Source of the DNA: Acanthosoma haemorrhoidale
Taxonomy: Eukaryota > Arthropoda > Insecta > Hemiptera > Acanthosomatidae
Length of the DNA: 64,000 bases
NCBI GenBank assembly: GCA_930367205.1
Contig: OV884014.1
Coordinates: 118,365,768-118,429,767, forward strand
Direction of reading: 5' to 3'
In this document: in pieces, positions 40,913 through 55,014 of the stretch
Numbering within the stretch: position 1 is the first letter of the stretch
How the letters are laid out: each line of letters starts with the position of its first letter
The notes under the pieces: model-generated
What the model saw: the letters and a program-made list of their open reading frames with translations, nothing else
Database searches by the model: none
Told to the model about the DNA's origin: nothing
Program-made: the position numbers and the translations under genes

Positions 40913-41879
40913 ATAACATCAAATGATGTTGAAAATGATTGTATAATGTATCATTAGCACTCATTGTTTCACGTGATACGATCGTATGATTAAAGTTACA
41001 GGTGAATATAACATCAAATGATGTCGATTATGATAGTGTACCGCATCATTGGCACTCATTATATCACGTGATACTATCGTATGATTGAAGTCACGAGTGA
41101 ATATAACATCAAATGATGCTAAATATGATTGTATAGTGTATCATTAGCACTCATTGTTTCACGCGATACGATCGTATGATTTAAGTTACAGGTGAATATA
41201 ACATCAAATGATGTCGATTATGATAGTGTACCGCATCATTGGCGATCATTATATCACGTGATACTATCGTATTATTGAAGTCACGAGTGAATATAACATC
41301 AAATGATGCTAAATATGACTGTATAGTGTATCATTAGCACTCATTGTTTCACGTGATACGATCGTATGATTAAAGTTACGAGTAAATATAACATCAAATG
41401 ATGTTGAAAATGATTGTATAATGTATCATTAGCACTCATTGTTTCACGTGATACGATCGTATGATTAAAGTTACAGGTGAATATAACATCAAATGATGTC
41501 GATTATGATAGTGTACCGCATCATTGGCACTCATTATATCACGTGATACTATCGTATGATTGAAGTCACGAGTGAATATAACATCAAATGATGCTAAATA
41601 TGATTGTATAGTGTATCATTAGCACTCATTGTTTCACGCGATACGATCGTATGATTTAAGTTACAGGTGAATATAACATCAAATGATGTCGATTATGATA
41701 GTGTACCGCATCATTGGCGATCATTATATCACGTGATACTATCGTATTATTGAAGTCACGAGTGAATATAACATCAAATGATGCTAAATATGACTGTATA
41801 GTGTATCATTAGCACTCATTGTTTCACGTGATACGATCGTATGATTAAAGTTACGAGTAAATATAACATCAAATGATGT
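40913..41879 (+). repeat. Nested five-unit duplication (period 475 bp), first instance
   Basis: The series starting at aaatgatgttgaaaatg (40921) repeats at 41396, including the cgcgatacg and cgtattattg variants. It sits inside the 5320-bp duplication and ends where the second copy changes to gatgtcgaat. Confidence 0.9.
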
Positions 41880-44800
41880 CGAATATGATAATGTACTGTA
41901 TCATTAGCACTCATTGTATCACGTGATACGATCGTATGATGAAAGTTACGAGTGAATATAACATCAAATGATGTCGATTATGATAGTGTACCACATCATT
42001 GGCACTCATTATATCACGTGATACGATCGTATGATTAAAGTTACGATTGGAGATACTAATAAATGATGTTGAATATAATAGTGCACCATATCATTAGCAC
42101 TTATTGTATCATGTGATGCGATCGTATGATTAAAGTTACAAGTGAATATAACATCAAATGATGTCGATTATAATAGTGTACCGCATCATTGGCACTCATT
42201 ATATCAGGTGATGCTATCGTATGATTGAAGTCACGAGTGAATATAACATCAAATAATGCTAAATATGATTGTATAGTGTAGCATTGACACTCATTGTATC
42301 ACGAGATACGATCGTATGATTGAAGTCACGAGTAAATATACTATAAAATGATGTCGATTATGATAGTGTACCACATCATTGGCACTCATAATATCACGTG
42401 ATACGATCGTATGATTGAAGTCACGAGTGAATATAATATCAAATGATGTCAATTATGATAGTGTTGCGTATTATAAGCACTCATTGTTTCACGTGATACG
42501 ATCGTATGATTAAAGTTACGATTGGAGATACTAATAAATGATGTTGAATATAATAGTGCACCATATCATTAGCACTTATTGTATCATGTGATGCGATCGT
42601 ATGATTAAAGTTACAAGTGAATATAACATCAAATGATGTCGATTATAATAGTGTACCGCATCATTGGCACTCATTATATCACGTGATACTATCGTATGAT
42701 TGAAGTCACGAGTGAATATAACATCAAATAATGCTAAATATGATTGTATGATGTATCATTAGCACTCATTGTTTCACGTGATACGATCATATGATTAAAG
42801 TTACAGGTGAATATAACATCAAATGATGTCGATTATGATAGTGTACCGCATCATTGGCACTCATTATATCACGTGATACTATCGTATGATTGAAGTCACG
42901 AGTGAATATAAAATCAAATGATGCTAAATATGATTGTATAGTGTATCATTAGCACTCATTGTTTCACGTGATACGATCGTAAGATTAAAGTTACGAGTAA
43001 ATATAACATCAAATGGTGTCGAATATGATAATGTACTGTATCATTAGCACTCATTGTATCACGTGACACGATCGTATGATGAAAGTTACGAGTGAATATA
43101 ACATCAAATGATGTCGATTATGATAGTGTACCTTATCATTGGCACTCATTATATCACGTGATACGATCGTATAATGAAAGTTACGAGTGAATATACTATT
43201 AAATAATGTCGATTATGATAGTGTACCGCATCATAAGCACTCATTGTATCACGTGATACGATCGTATGATGAAAGTTACAAGTAAATATACTATTAAATG
43301 ATGTCGATTATGACAGTGTACCGTACCATTGGCACTCATAGTATCACGTGATACGATCGTATGATTGAAGTCACGAATGAATATAACATCAAATGATGTC
43401 GATTATGATAGTGTACCGCATCATTAGCACACATTGTATCACGTGATACGATCGTATGATTAAAGTTACGAGTGAAGATAACATCAAATGATGTTGAAAA
43501 TGATTGTATAATGTATCATTAGCACTCATTGTTTCACGTGATACGATCGTATGATTAAGGTTACAGGTGAATATAACATCAAATGATGTCGATTATGATA
43601 GTGTACCGCATCATTGGCACTCATTATATCACGTGATACTATCGTATGATTGAAGTCACGAGTGAATATAACATCAAATGATGCTAAATATGATTGTATA
43701 GTGTATCATTAGCACTCATTGTTTCACGCGATACGATCGTATGATTTAAGTTACAGGTGAATATAACATCAAATGATGTCGATTATGATAGTGTACCGCA
43801 TCATTGGCGATCATTATATCACGTGATACTATCGTATTATTGAAGTCACGAGTGAATATAACATCAAATGATGCTAAATATGACTGTATAGTGTATCATT
43901 AGCACTCATTGTTTCACGTGATACGATCGTATGATTAAAGTTACGAGTAAATATAACATCAAATGATGTCGAATATGATAATGTACTGTATTATTAGCAC
44001 TCATTGTATCACGTGATACGATCGTATGATGAAAGTTACGAGTGAATATAACATCAAATGATGTCGATTATGATAGTGTACCGCATCATTGGCACTCATT
44101 ATATCACGTGATACTATCGTATGATTGAAGTCACGAGTGAATATAAAATCAAATGATGCTAAATATGATTGTATAGTGTATCATTAGCACTCATTGTTTC
44201 ACGTGATACGATCGTAAGATTAAAGTTACGAGTAAATATAACATCAAATGGTGTCGAATATGATAATGTACTGTATCATTAGCACTCATTGTATCACGTG
44301 ACACGATCGTATGATGAAAGTTACGAGTGAATATAACATCAAATGATGTCGATTATGATAGTGTACCTTATCATTGGCACTCATTATATCACGTGATACG
44401 ATCGTATAATGAAAGTTACGAGTGAATATACTATTAAATAATGTCGATTATGATAGTGTACCGCATCATTAGCACTCATTATATCGCGTGATACGATCGT
44501 ATGATTGAAGTCACGAGTGAATATAACATCAAATGATGTCAATTATGATAGTGTTCCGTATCATAAGCACTCATTGTATCACGTGATACGATCGTATGAT
44601 GAAAGTTACAAGTAAATATACTATTAAATGATGTCGATTATGACAGTGTACCGTACCATTGGCACTCATAGTATCACGTGATACGATCGTATGATTGAAG
44701 TCACGAATGAATATAACATCAAATAATGTTGAATATGATTGTATAATGTATCATTAGCACTCATTGTTTCACGTGATACGATCGTATGATTAAAGTTACA

Positions 44801-46232
44801 GGTGAATATAACATCAAATGATGTCGATTATGATAGTGTTCCGTATCATAAGCACTCATTGTATCACGTGATACGATCGTATGATGAAAGTTACAAGTAA
44901 ATATACTATTAAATGATGTCGATTATGACAGTGTACCGTACCATTGGCACTCATAGTATCACGTGATACGATCGTATGATTGAAGTCACGAATGAATATA
45001 ATATCAAATGATGTCAATTATGATAGTGTTGCGTATTATAAGCACTCATTGTTTCACGTGATACGATCGTATGATTAAAGTTACGATTGGAGATACTAAT
45101 AAATGATGTTGAATATAATAGTGCACCATATCATTAGCACTTATTGTATCATGTGATGCGATCGTATGATTAAAGTTACAAGTGAATATAACATCAAATG
45201 ATGTCGATTATAATAGTGTACCGCATCATTGGCACTCATTATATCACGTGATACTATCGTATGATTGAAGTCACGAGTGAATATAACATCAAATAATGCT
45301 AAATATGATTGTATAGTGTAGCATTGACACTCATTGTATCACGAGATACGATCGTATGATTGAAGTCACGAGTGAATATAACATCAAATGATGTTGAATA
45401 TGATTGTATGATGTATCATTAGCACTCATTGTTTCACGTGATACGATCATATGATTAAAGTTACAGGTGAATATAACATCAAATGATGTCGATTATGATA
45501 GTGTACCGCATCATTGGCACTCATTATATCACGTGATACTATCGTATGATTGAAGTCACGAGTGAATATAAAATCAAATGATGCTAAATATGATTGTATA
45601 GTGTATCATTAGCACTCATTGTTTCACGTGATACGATCGTAATATTAAAGTTACGAGTAAATATAACATCAAATGGTGTCGAATATGATAATGTACTGTA
45701 TCATTAGCACTCATTGTATCACGTGACACGATCGTATGATGAAAGTTACGAGTGAATATAACATCAAATGATGTCGATTATGATAGTGTACCTTATCATT
45801 GGCACTCATTATATCACGTGATACGATCGTATAATGAAAGTTACGAGTGAATATACTATTAAATAATGTCGATTATGATAGTGTACCGCATCATTAGCAC
45901 TCATTATATCACGTGATACGATCGTATGATTGAAGTCACGAGTGAATATAACATCAAATGATGTCAATTATGATAGTGTTCCGTATCATAAGCACTCATT
46001 GTATCACGTGATACGATCGTATGATGAAAGTTACAAGTAAATATACTATTAAATGATGTCGATTATGACAGTGTACCGTACCATTGGCACTCATAGTATC
46101 ACGTGATACGATCGTATGATTGAAGTCACGAATGAATATAACATCAAATGATGTCGATTATGATAGTGTACCGCATCATTAGCACACATTGTATCACGTG
46201 ATACGATCGTATGATTAAAGTTACGAGTGAAG

Positions 46233-47199
46233 ATAACATCAAATGATGTTGAAAATGATTGTATAATGTATCATTAGCACTCATTGTTTCACGTGATACG
46301 ATCGTATGATTAAAGTTACAGGTGAATATAACATCAAATGATGTCGATTATGATAGTGTACCGCATCATTGGCACTCATTATATCACGTGATACTATCGT
46401 ATGATTGAAGTCACGAGTGAATATAACATCAAATGATGCTAAATATGATTGTATAGTGTATCATTAGCACTCATTGTTTCACGCGATACGATCGTATGAT
46501 TTAAGTTACAGGTGAATATAACATCAAATGATGTCGATTATGATAGTGTACCGCATCATTGGCGATCATTATATCACGTGATACTATCGTATTATTGAAG
46601 TCACGAGTGAATATAACATCAAATGATGCTAAATATGACTGTATAGTGTATCATTAGCACTCATTGTTTCACGTGATACGATCGTATGATTAAAGTTACG
46701 AGTAAATATAACATCAAATGATGTTGAAAATGATTGTATAATGTATCATTAGCACTCATTGTTTCACGTGATACGATCGTATGATTAAAGTTACAGGTGA
46801 ATATAACATCAAATGATGTCGATTATGATAGTGTACCGCATCATTGGCACTCATTATATCACGTGATACTATCGTATGATTGAAGTCACGAGTGAATATA
46901 ACATCAAATGATGCTAAATATGATTGTATAGTGTATCATTAGCACTCATTGTTTCACGCGATACGATCGTATGATTTAAGTTACAGGTGAATATAACATC
47001 AAATGATGTCGATTATGATAGTGTACCGCATCATTGGCGATCATTATATCACGTGATACTATCGTATTATTGAAGTCACGAGTGAATATAACATCAAATG
47101 ATGCTAAATATGACTGTATAGTGTATCATTAGCACTCATTGTTTCACGTGATACGATCGTATGATTAAAGTTACGAGTAAATATAACATCAAATGATGT
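46233..47199 (+). repeat. Nested five-unit duplication (period 475 bp), second instance
   Basis: The same 475-bp doubling as at 40913-41879, 5320 bp downstream. Its presence in both large copies shows that the small duplication came first. Confidence 0.9.
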
Positions 47200-50100
47200 C
47201 GAATATGATAATGTACTGTATCATTAGCACTCATTGTATCACGTGATACGATCGTATGATGAAAGTTACGAGTGAATATAACATCAAATGATGTCGATTA
47301 TGATAGTGTACCACATCATTGGCACTCATTATATCACGTGATACGATCGTATGATTAAAGTTACGATTGGAGATACTAATAAATGATGTTGAATATAATA
47401 GTGCACCATATCATTAGCACTTATTGTATCATGTGATGCGATCGTATGATTAAAGTTACAAGTGAATATAACATCAAATGATGTCGATTATAATAGTGTA
47501 CCGCATCATTGGCACTCATTATATCAGGTGATGCTATCGTATGATTGAAGTCACGAGTGAATATAACATCAAATAATGCTAAATATGATTGTATAGTGTA
47601 GCATTGACACTCATTGTATCACGAGATACGATCGTATGATTGAAGTCACGAGTAAATATACTATAAAATGATGTCGATTATGATAGTGTACCACATCATT
47701 GGCACTCATAATATCACGTGATACGATCGTATGATTGAAGTCACGAGTGAATATAATATCAAATGATGTCAATTATGATAGTGTTGCGTATTATAAGCAC
47801 TCATTGTTTCACGTGATACGATCGTATGATTAAAGTTACGATTGGAGATACTAATAAATGATGTTGAATATAATAGTGCACCATATCATTAGCACTTATT
47901 GTATCATGTGATGCGATCGTATGATTAAAGTTACAAGTGAATATAACATCAAATGATGTCGATTATAATAGTGTACCGCATCATTGGCACTCATTATATC
48001 ACGTGATACTATCGTATGATTGAAGTCACGAGTGAATATAACATCAAATAATGCTAAATATGATTGTATGATGTATCATTAGCACTCATTGTTTCACGTG
48101 ATACGATCATATGATTAAAGTTACAGGTGAATATAACATCAAATGATGTCGATTATGATAGTGTACCGCATCATTGGCACTCATTATATCACGTGATACT
48201 ATCGTATGATTGAAGTCACGAGTGAATATAAAATCAAATGATGCTAAATATGATTGTATAGTGTATCATTAGCACTCATTGTTTCACGTGATACGATCGT
48301 AAGATTAAAGTTACGAGTAAATATAACATCAAATGGTGTCGAATATGATAATGTACTGTATCATTAGCACTCATTGTATCACGTGACACGATCGTATGAT
48401 GAAAGTTACGAGTGAATATAACATCAAATGATGTCGATTATGATAGTGTACCTTATCATTGGCACTCATTATATCACGTGATACGATCGTATAATGAAAG
48501 TTACGAGTGAATATACTATTAAATAATGTCGATTATGATAGTGTACCGCATCATAAGCACTCATTGTATCACGTGATACGATCGTATGATGAAAGTTACA
48601 AGTAAATATACTATTAAATGATGTCGATTATGACAGTGTACCGTACCATTGGCACTCATAGTATCACGTGATACGATCGTATGATTGAAGTCACGAATGA
48701 ATATAACATCAAATGATGTCGATTATGATAGTGTACCGCATCATTAGCACACATTGTATCACGTGATACGATCGTATGATTAAAGTTACGAGTGAAGATA
48801 ACATCAAATGATGTTGAAAATGATTGTATAATGTATCATTAGCACTCATTGTTTCACGTGATACGATCGTATGATTAAGGTTACAGGTGAATATAACATC
48901 AAATGATGTCGATTATGATAGTGTACCGCATCATTGGCACTCATTATATCACGTGATACTATCGTATGATTGAAGTCACGAGTGAATATAACATCAAATG
49001 ATGCTAAATATGATTGTATAGTGTATCATTAGCACTCATTGTTTCACGCGATACGATCGTATGATTTAAGTTACAGGTGAATATAACATCAAATGATGTC
49101 GATTATGATAGTGTACCGCATCATTGGCGATCATTATATCACGTGATACTATCGTATTATTGAAGTCACGAGTGAATATAACATCAAATGATGCTAAATA
49201 TGACTGTATAGTGTATCATTAGCACTCATTGTTTCACGTGATACGATCGTATGATTAAAGTTACGAGTAAATATAACATCAAATGATGTCGAATATGATA
49301 ATGTACTGTATTATTAGCACTCATTGTATCACGTGATACGATCGTATGATGAAAGTTACGAGTGAATATAACATCAAATGATGTCGATTATGATAGTGTA
49401 CCGCATCATTGGCACTCATTATATCACGTGATACTATCGTATGATTGAAGTCACGAGTGAATATAAAATCAAATGATGCTAAATATGATTGTATAGTGTA
49501 TCATTAGCACTCATTGTTTCACGTGATACGATCGTAAGATTAAAGTTACGAGTAAATATAACATCAAATGGTGTCGAATATGATAATGTACTGTATCATT
49601 AGCACTCATTGTATCACGTGACACGATCGTATGATGAAAGTTACGAGTGAATATAACATCAAATGATGTCGATTATGATAGTGTACCTTATCATTGGCAC
49701 TCATTATATCACGTGATACGATCGTATAATGAAAGTTACGAGTGAATATACTATTAAATAATGTCGATTATGATAGTGTACCGCATCATTAGCACTCATT
49801 ATATCGCGTGATACGATCGTATGATTGAAGTCACGAGTGAATATAACATCAAATGATGTCAATTATGATAGTGTTCCGTATCATAAGCACTCATTGTATC
49901 ACGTGATACGATCGTATGATGAAAGTTACAAGTAAATATACTATTAAATGATGTCGATTATGACAGTGTACCGTACCATTGGCACTCATAGTATCACGTG
50001 ATACGATCGTATGATTGAAGTCACGAATGAATATAACATCAAATAATGTTGAATATGATTGTATAATGTATCATTAGCACTCATTGTTTCACGTGATACG

Positions 50101-51929
50101 ATCGTATGATTAAAGTTACAGGTGAATATAACATCAAATGATGTCGATTATGATAGTGTTCCGTATCATAAGCACTCATTGTATCACGTGATACGATCGT
50201 ATGATGAAAGTTACAAGTAAATATACTATTAAATGATGTCGATTATGACAGTGTACCGTACCATTGGCACTCATAGTATCACGTGATACGATCGTATGAT
50301 TGAAGTCACGAATGAATATAACATCAAATGATGTCGATTATGATAGTGTACCGCATCATAGGCGATCATTATATCACGTGATACTATCGTATTATTGAAG
50401 TCACGAGTGAATATAACATCAAATGATGCTAAATATGACTGTATAGTGTATCATTAGCACTCATTGTTTCACGTGATACGATCGTATGATTAAAGTTACG
50501 AGTAAATATAACATCAAATGATGTCGAATATGATAATGTACTGTATCATTAGCACTCATTGTATCACGTGATACGATCGTATGATGAAAGTTACGAGTGA
50601 ATATAACATCAAATGATGTCGATTATGATAGTGTACCGCATCATTGGCACTTATTATATCACGTGATACTATCGTATGATTGAAGTCACGAGTGAATATA
50701 ACATCAAATAATGCTAAATATGATTGTAAAGTGTAGCATTGACACTCATTGTATCACGAGATACGATCGTATGAATGAAGTCACGAGTGAATATAACATC
50801 AAATAATGCTAAATATGATTGTATAGTGTAGCATTGACACTCATTGTATCACGAGAAACGATCGTATGATTAAAGTCACGAGTGAATATAACATCAAATA
50901 ATGCTAAATATGATTGTATATTGTAGCATTGACACTCATTGTATCACGAGATACGATCGTATGATTAACGTCACGAGTGAATATAACATCAAATGATGTT
51001 GAATATGATTGTTTAATGTATCATTAGCACTCATTGTTTCACGTGATACGATCGTATGATTAAAGTTACAGGTGAATATAACATCAAATGATGTCGATTA
51101 TGATAGTGTACCGCATCATTGGCGATCATTATATCACGTGATACTATCGTATTATTGAAGTCACGAGTGAATATAACATCAAATGATGCTAAATATGACT
51201 GTATAGTGTATCATTAGCACTCATTGTTTCACGTGATACGATCGTATGATTAAAGTTACGAGTAAATATAACATCAAATGATGTCGAATATGATAATGTA
51301 CCGTATCATTAGCACTCATTGTATCACGTGATACGATCGTATGATGAAAGTTACGAGTGAATATAACATCAAATGATGTCGATTATGATAGTGTACCGCA
51401 TCATTGGCACTTATTATATCACGTGATACTATCGTATGATTGAAGTCACGAGTGAATATAACATCAAATAATGCTAAATATGATTGTAAAGTGTAGCATT
51501 GACACTCATTGCATCACGAGATACGATCGTATGATTGAAGTCACGAGTGAATATAACATCAAATAATGCTAAATATGATTGTATAGTGTAGCATTGACAC
51601 TCATTGTATCACGAGAAACGATCGTATGATTAAAGTCACGAGTGAATATAACATCAAATAATGCTAAATATGATTGTATAGTGTAGCATTGACACTCATT
51701 GTATCACGAGATACGATCGTATGATTAACGTCACGAGTGAATATAACATCAAATGATGTTGAATATGATTGTTTAATGTATCATTAGCACTCATTGTTTC
51801 ACGTGATACGATCGTATGATTAAAGTTACGAGTGAATATACTATTAAATGATGTCGATTATGATAGTGTACCGCATCATTGGCACTAATTGTATCACGTG
51901 ATACGATCGTATGATCAATGCTACGAGTT

Positions 51930-53425
51930 AACATAATAGGGCAAGAATTATTGTACCAGCTATGAAATACGCATTTTTGTAAAATTCTACTTTTTGACGA
52001 TATTTTTCTTGTTTTGGTATGAGGAAATCATAATTGTTCAGGAGCTAACGTACCAGCTATAAAATACTCTTATATGTAAAAATTTAACTTTTTGATGACA
52101 TTTTCCTTGTTTTGGTATCAGGAGAACATAATAAGGTAGGAGCTAACGTACCAGCTATGAAATACGCAATTTTTGTAAAAATTTGAGTTTTCGACGATAT
52201 ATTCCTTGTTTTGGTATCAGGAGAACATAATGGAGCAGGAGCTAACGTACTAGCTATGAAATACGCATTTTTGTAAAAATTTGAGTTTTCGACGATATTT
52301 TCCTTGATTTCGTATCAGGAGAACATAAAAGAGCAGGAGCTAACGTTCCAGCTACAAAAAACGCATTTTTGTAAAAATTTGAATTTTAGACGATATTTTC
52401 CTTGTTTTGGTATCAGGAGAACATAATAAGGCAGGAGCTAACGTACTAGCTGAGAAATACGCATTTTTGTAAAAATTTTAGTTTTCGACGATATTTTCCT
52501 TGTTTTGGTATCAGGAGAACATAATGGGGCAGGAGCTAACGTACTAGCTATGAAATACGCATTTTTGTAAAAATTTGAGTTTTTGACGATATTTTCCTTG
52601 ATTTCGTATCAGGAGAACATAAAAGAGCAGGAGCTAACGTTCCAGCTACAAAAAACGCATTTTTGTAAAAATTTGAATTTTAGACGATATTTTCCTTGTT
52701 TTGGTATCAGGAGAACATAATGGGGCAGGAGCTAACGTATCAGCTATGAAATACGCATTTTTGTAAAAATTTGAGTTTTTGACGATATTTTCCTTGATTT
52801 CGTATCAGGAGAACATAAAAGAGCAGGAGCTAACGTTCCAGCTACAAAAAACGCATTTTTGTAAAAATTCGAATTTTAGACGATATTTTCTTTGTTTTGG
52901 TATCAGGAGAACATAATGGGACAGGAGCTAACGTACCAGCTATGAGATACCAATTTTTTTTAAATTTGACTTTTTGACGATATTTTCCTGGTTTTCGTAT
53001 CAGGAGAACATAATGGGGCAGGAGCTAACGTACTAGCTATGAAATACGCATTTTTGAAAAATTCAACTTTTTGACAATATTTTTCTCCTTTTCGTATCAG
53101 GAGAACATAATAGGGCAGGAGCTAACGTACCAGCTATGAAATACGCATTTTTGTAAAAATTTGACTTTTGGACGATATTTTCTTTGTTTTGGTATCAGGA
53201 GAACATAATGGGACAGGAGCTAACGTACTAGCTCTAAATACGCATTTTTGTGAAAGTTCGACTTTTTGACGTCATTTTTCTTGTTTTGGTATCAGGAGAA
53301 CATAATGGGGCAGGTGCTAACGTACAAGCTATGAAATACGAATTTTTGTAAAAATTCAACTTTTTTAAAATGTTTTCTTTGTTTTGGTATCAGGAGAACA
53401 TAAAGGGGCAAGAGCTAACGTACAA
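51930..53425 (+). repeat. Satellite B array 8 (about 15.3 units)
   Basis: This 1496-bp type I array (ttcaggagc) resembles B3, with repeated use of tagctgagaaatac, tactagctatg and agctacaaaaaacgc units around 52140-52870. Private changes include ataaggtagg at about 52131 and gtgaaagttcg at about 53251. It retains the penultimate gcaggtgctaacg unit. The right joint to A9 has an intact 20-bp palindrome. Confidence 0.97.
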
Positions 53426-53445
53426 GATCATACGATCGTATGATC
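53426..53445. repeat. B-to-A junction palindrome
   Basis: Perfect 20-bp palindrome at the B8/A9 joint. Confidence 0.95.
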
Positions 53446-53854
53446 AAAGTTACGAGTGAATATACTATTAAATGATGTCGATTATGATAGTGTGCCGCAT
53501 CATTAGCACTCATTATATCACGTGATACTATCGTATGATTGAAGTCACGAGTGAATATAACATCAAATAATGCTAAATATGATTGTATAGTGTAGCATTG
53601 ACACTCATTGTATCACGAGATACGATCGTATGATTAAAGTCACGAGTGAATATAACATCAAATGATGTTGAATATGATTGTATAATGTATCATTAGCACT
53701 CATTGTTTCACGTGATACGATCGTATGATTAAAGTTACAGGTGAATATAACATCAAATGATGCTAAATATGATTGTATAGTGTATCATTAGCGATCATTG
53801 TTTCACGTGATACGATCGTATGATTAAAGTCACGAGTGAATATAACATCAAATG

Positions 53855-55014
53855 ATGCTAAATATGATTGTATAGTGTATCATTAGCACTCATTGTTTCA
53901 CGTGATACGATCGTATGATTAAAGTTACGAGTAAATATAACATCAAATGATTTCGAATATGATAATGTACCGTATCATTAGCACTCATATTATGACATGA
54001 TACGATCGTATGATAAAAGTTACGAGTGAATATAACATCAAATGATGTTGAATATGATTGTATAATGTATCATTAGCACTCATTGTTTCACGTGATACGA
54101 TCATAAGATTAAAGTTACGAGTAAATATAACATCAAATGATGTCGAATATGATAATGTACTGTATCATTAGCACTCATTGTATCACGTGATACGATCGTA
54201 TGATGAAAGTTACGAGTGAATATAACATCAAATGATGTCGATTATGATAGTGTACCTTATCATTGGCACTCATTATATCACGTGATACGATCGTATAATG
54301 AAAGTTACGAGTGAATATACTATTAAATAATGTCGATTATGATAGTGTACCGCATCATTGGCACTCATTATATCACGTGATACGATCGTATGATTGAAGT
54401 CACGAGTGAATATAACATCAAATGATGTCAATTATGATAGTGTTCCGTATCATAAGTACTCATTGTATCACGTGATACGATCGTATGATGAAAGTTACAA
54501 GTAAATATACTATTAAATGATGTCGATTATGACAGTGTACCGTACCATTGGCACTTATTATATCACGTGATACTATCGTATGATTGAAGTCACGAGTGAA
54601 TATAACATCAAATAATGCTAAATATGATTGTAAAGTGTAGCATTGACACTCATTGCATCACGAGATACGATCGTATGATTGAAGTCACGAGTGAATATAA
54701 CATCAAATAATGCTAAATATGATTGTATAGTGTATCATTAGCACTCATTGTTTCACGTGATACGATCGTATGATTAAAGTTACGAGTAAATATAACATCA
54801 AATGATTTCGAATATGATAATGTACCGTATCATTAGCACTCATATTATGACATGATACGATCGTATGATAAAAGTTACGAGTGAATATAACATCAAATGA
54901 TGTTGAATATGATTGTATAATGTATCATTAGCACTCATTGTTTCACGTGATACGATCATAAGATTAAAGTTACGAGTAAATATAACATCAAATGATGTCG
55001 AATATGATAATGTA
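53855..55014 (+). repeat. Nine-unit higher-order repeat (855 bp), about 1.4 copies
   Basis: Marker units aatgatttcg at 53946 and 54801, catattatgacatg and cgatcataagatt recur at 855-bp spacing. The second copy is cut short by a one-unit deletion at about 55000. Confidence 0.88.

Larger units (their letters stand above)
39673..50321 (+). repeat. Tandem duplication, 56 A units (period 5320 bp)
   Basis: Copy 1 is about 39673-44992 and copy 2 about 44993-50312. Private variants occur in both at the same offset: atatcgcgtg at 44481/49801, atgattaagg at 43551/48871, ctgtattatt near 43986/49306 and gtaatattaaag near 40319/45639. These shared rare changes rule out chance similarity between independent units. 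Confidence 0.92.
38503..51929 (+). repeat. Satellite A array 8 (141 units + 32 bp, longest)
   Basis: The length of 13427 bp is one base less than 141 x 95 + 33, again explained by the 94-bp leader unit (near 38627). The central 39673-50321 is a two-copy duplication of 56 units (5320 bp). Each copy contains a nested five-unit (475-bp) duplication and two single-unit chimeras. The last 1.6 kb changes to the A1/A3-like series and ends in the type I boundary unit, so the array joins a type II leader to a type I end. Confidence 0.97.

Noticed and set aside
20227..50321. Large duplications as assembly artefacts
   Set aside because: Not fully excluded, but the copies in A6 have private differences, and the copies in A8 are nested with other events and end at different series on each side, which favours real duplications. 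Read support is needed to settle it.
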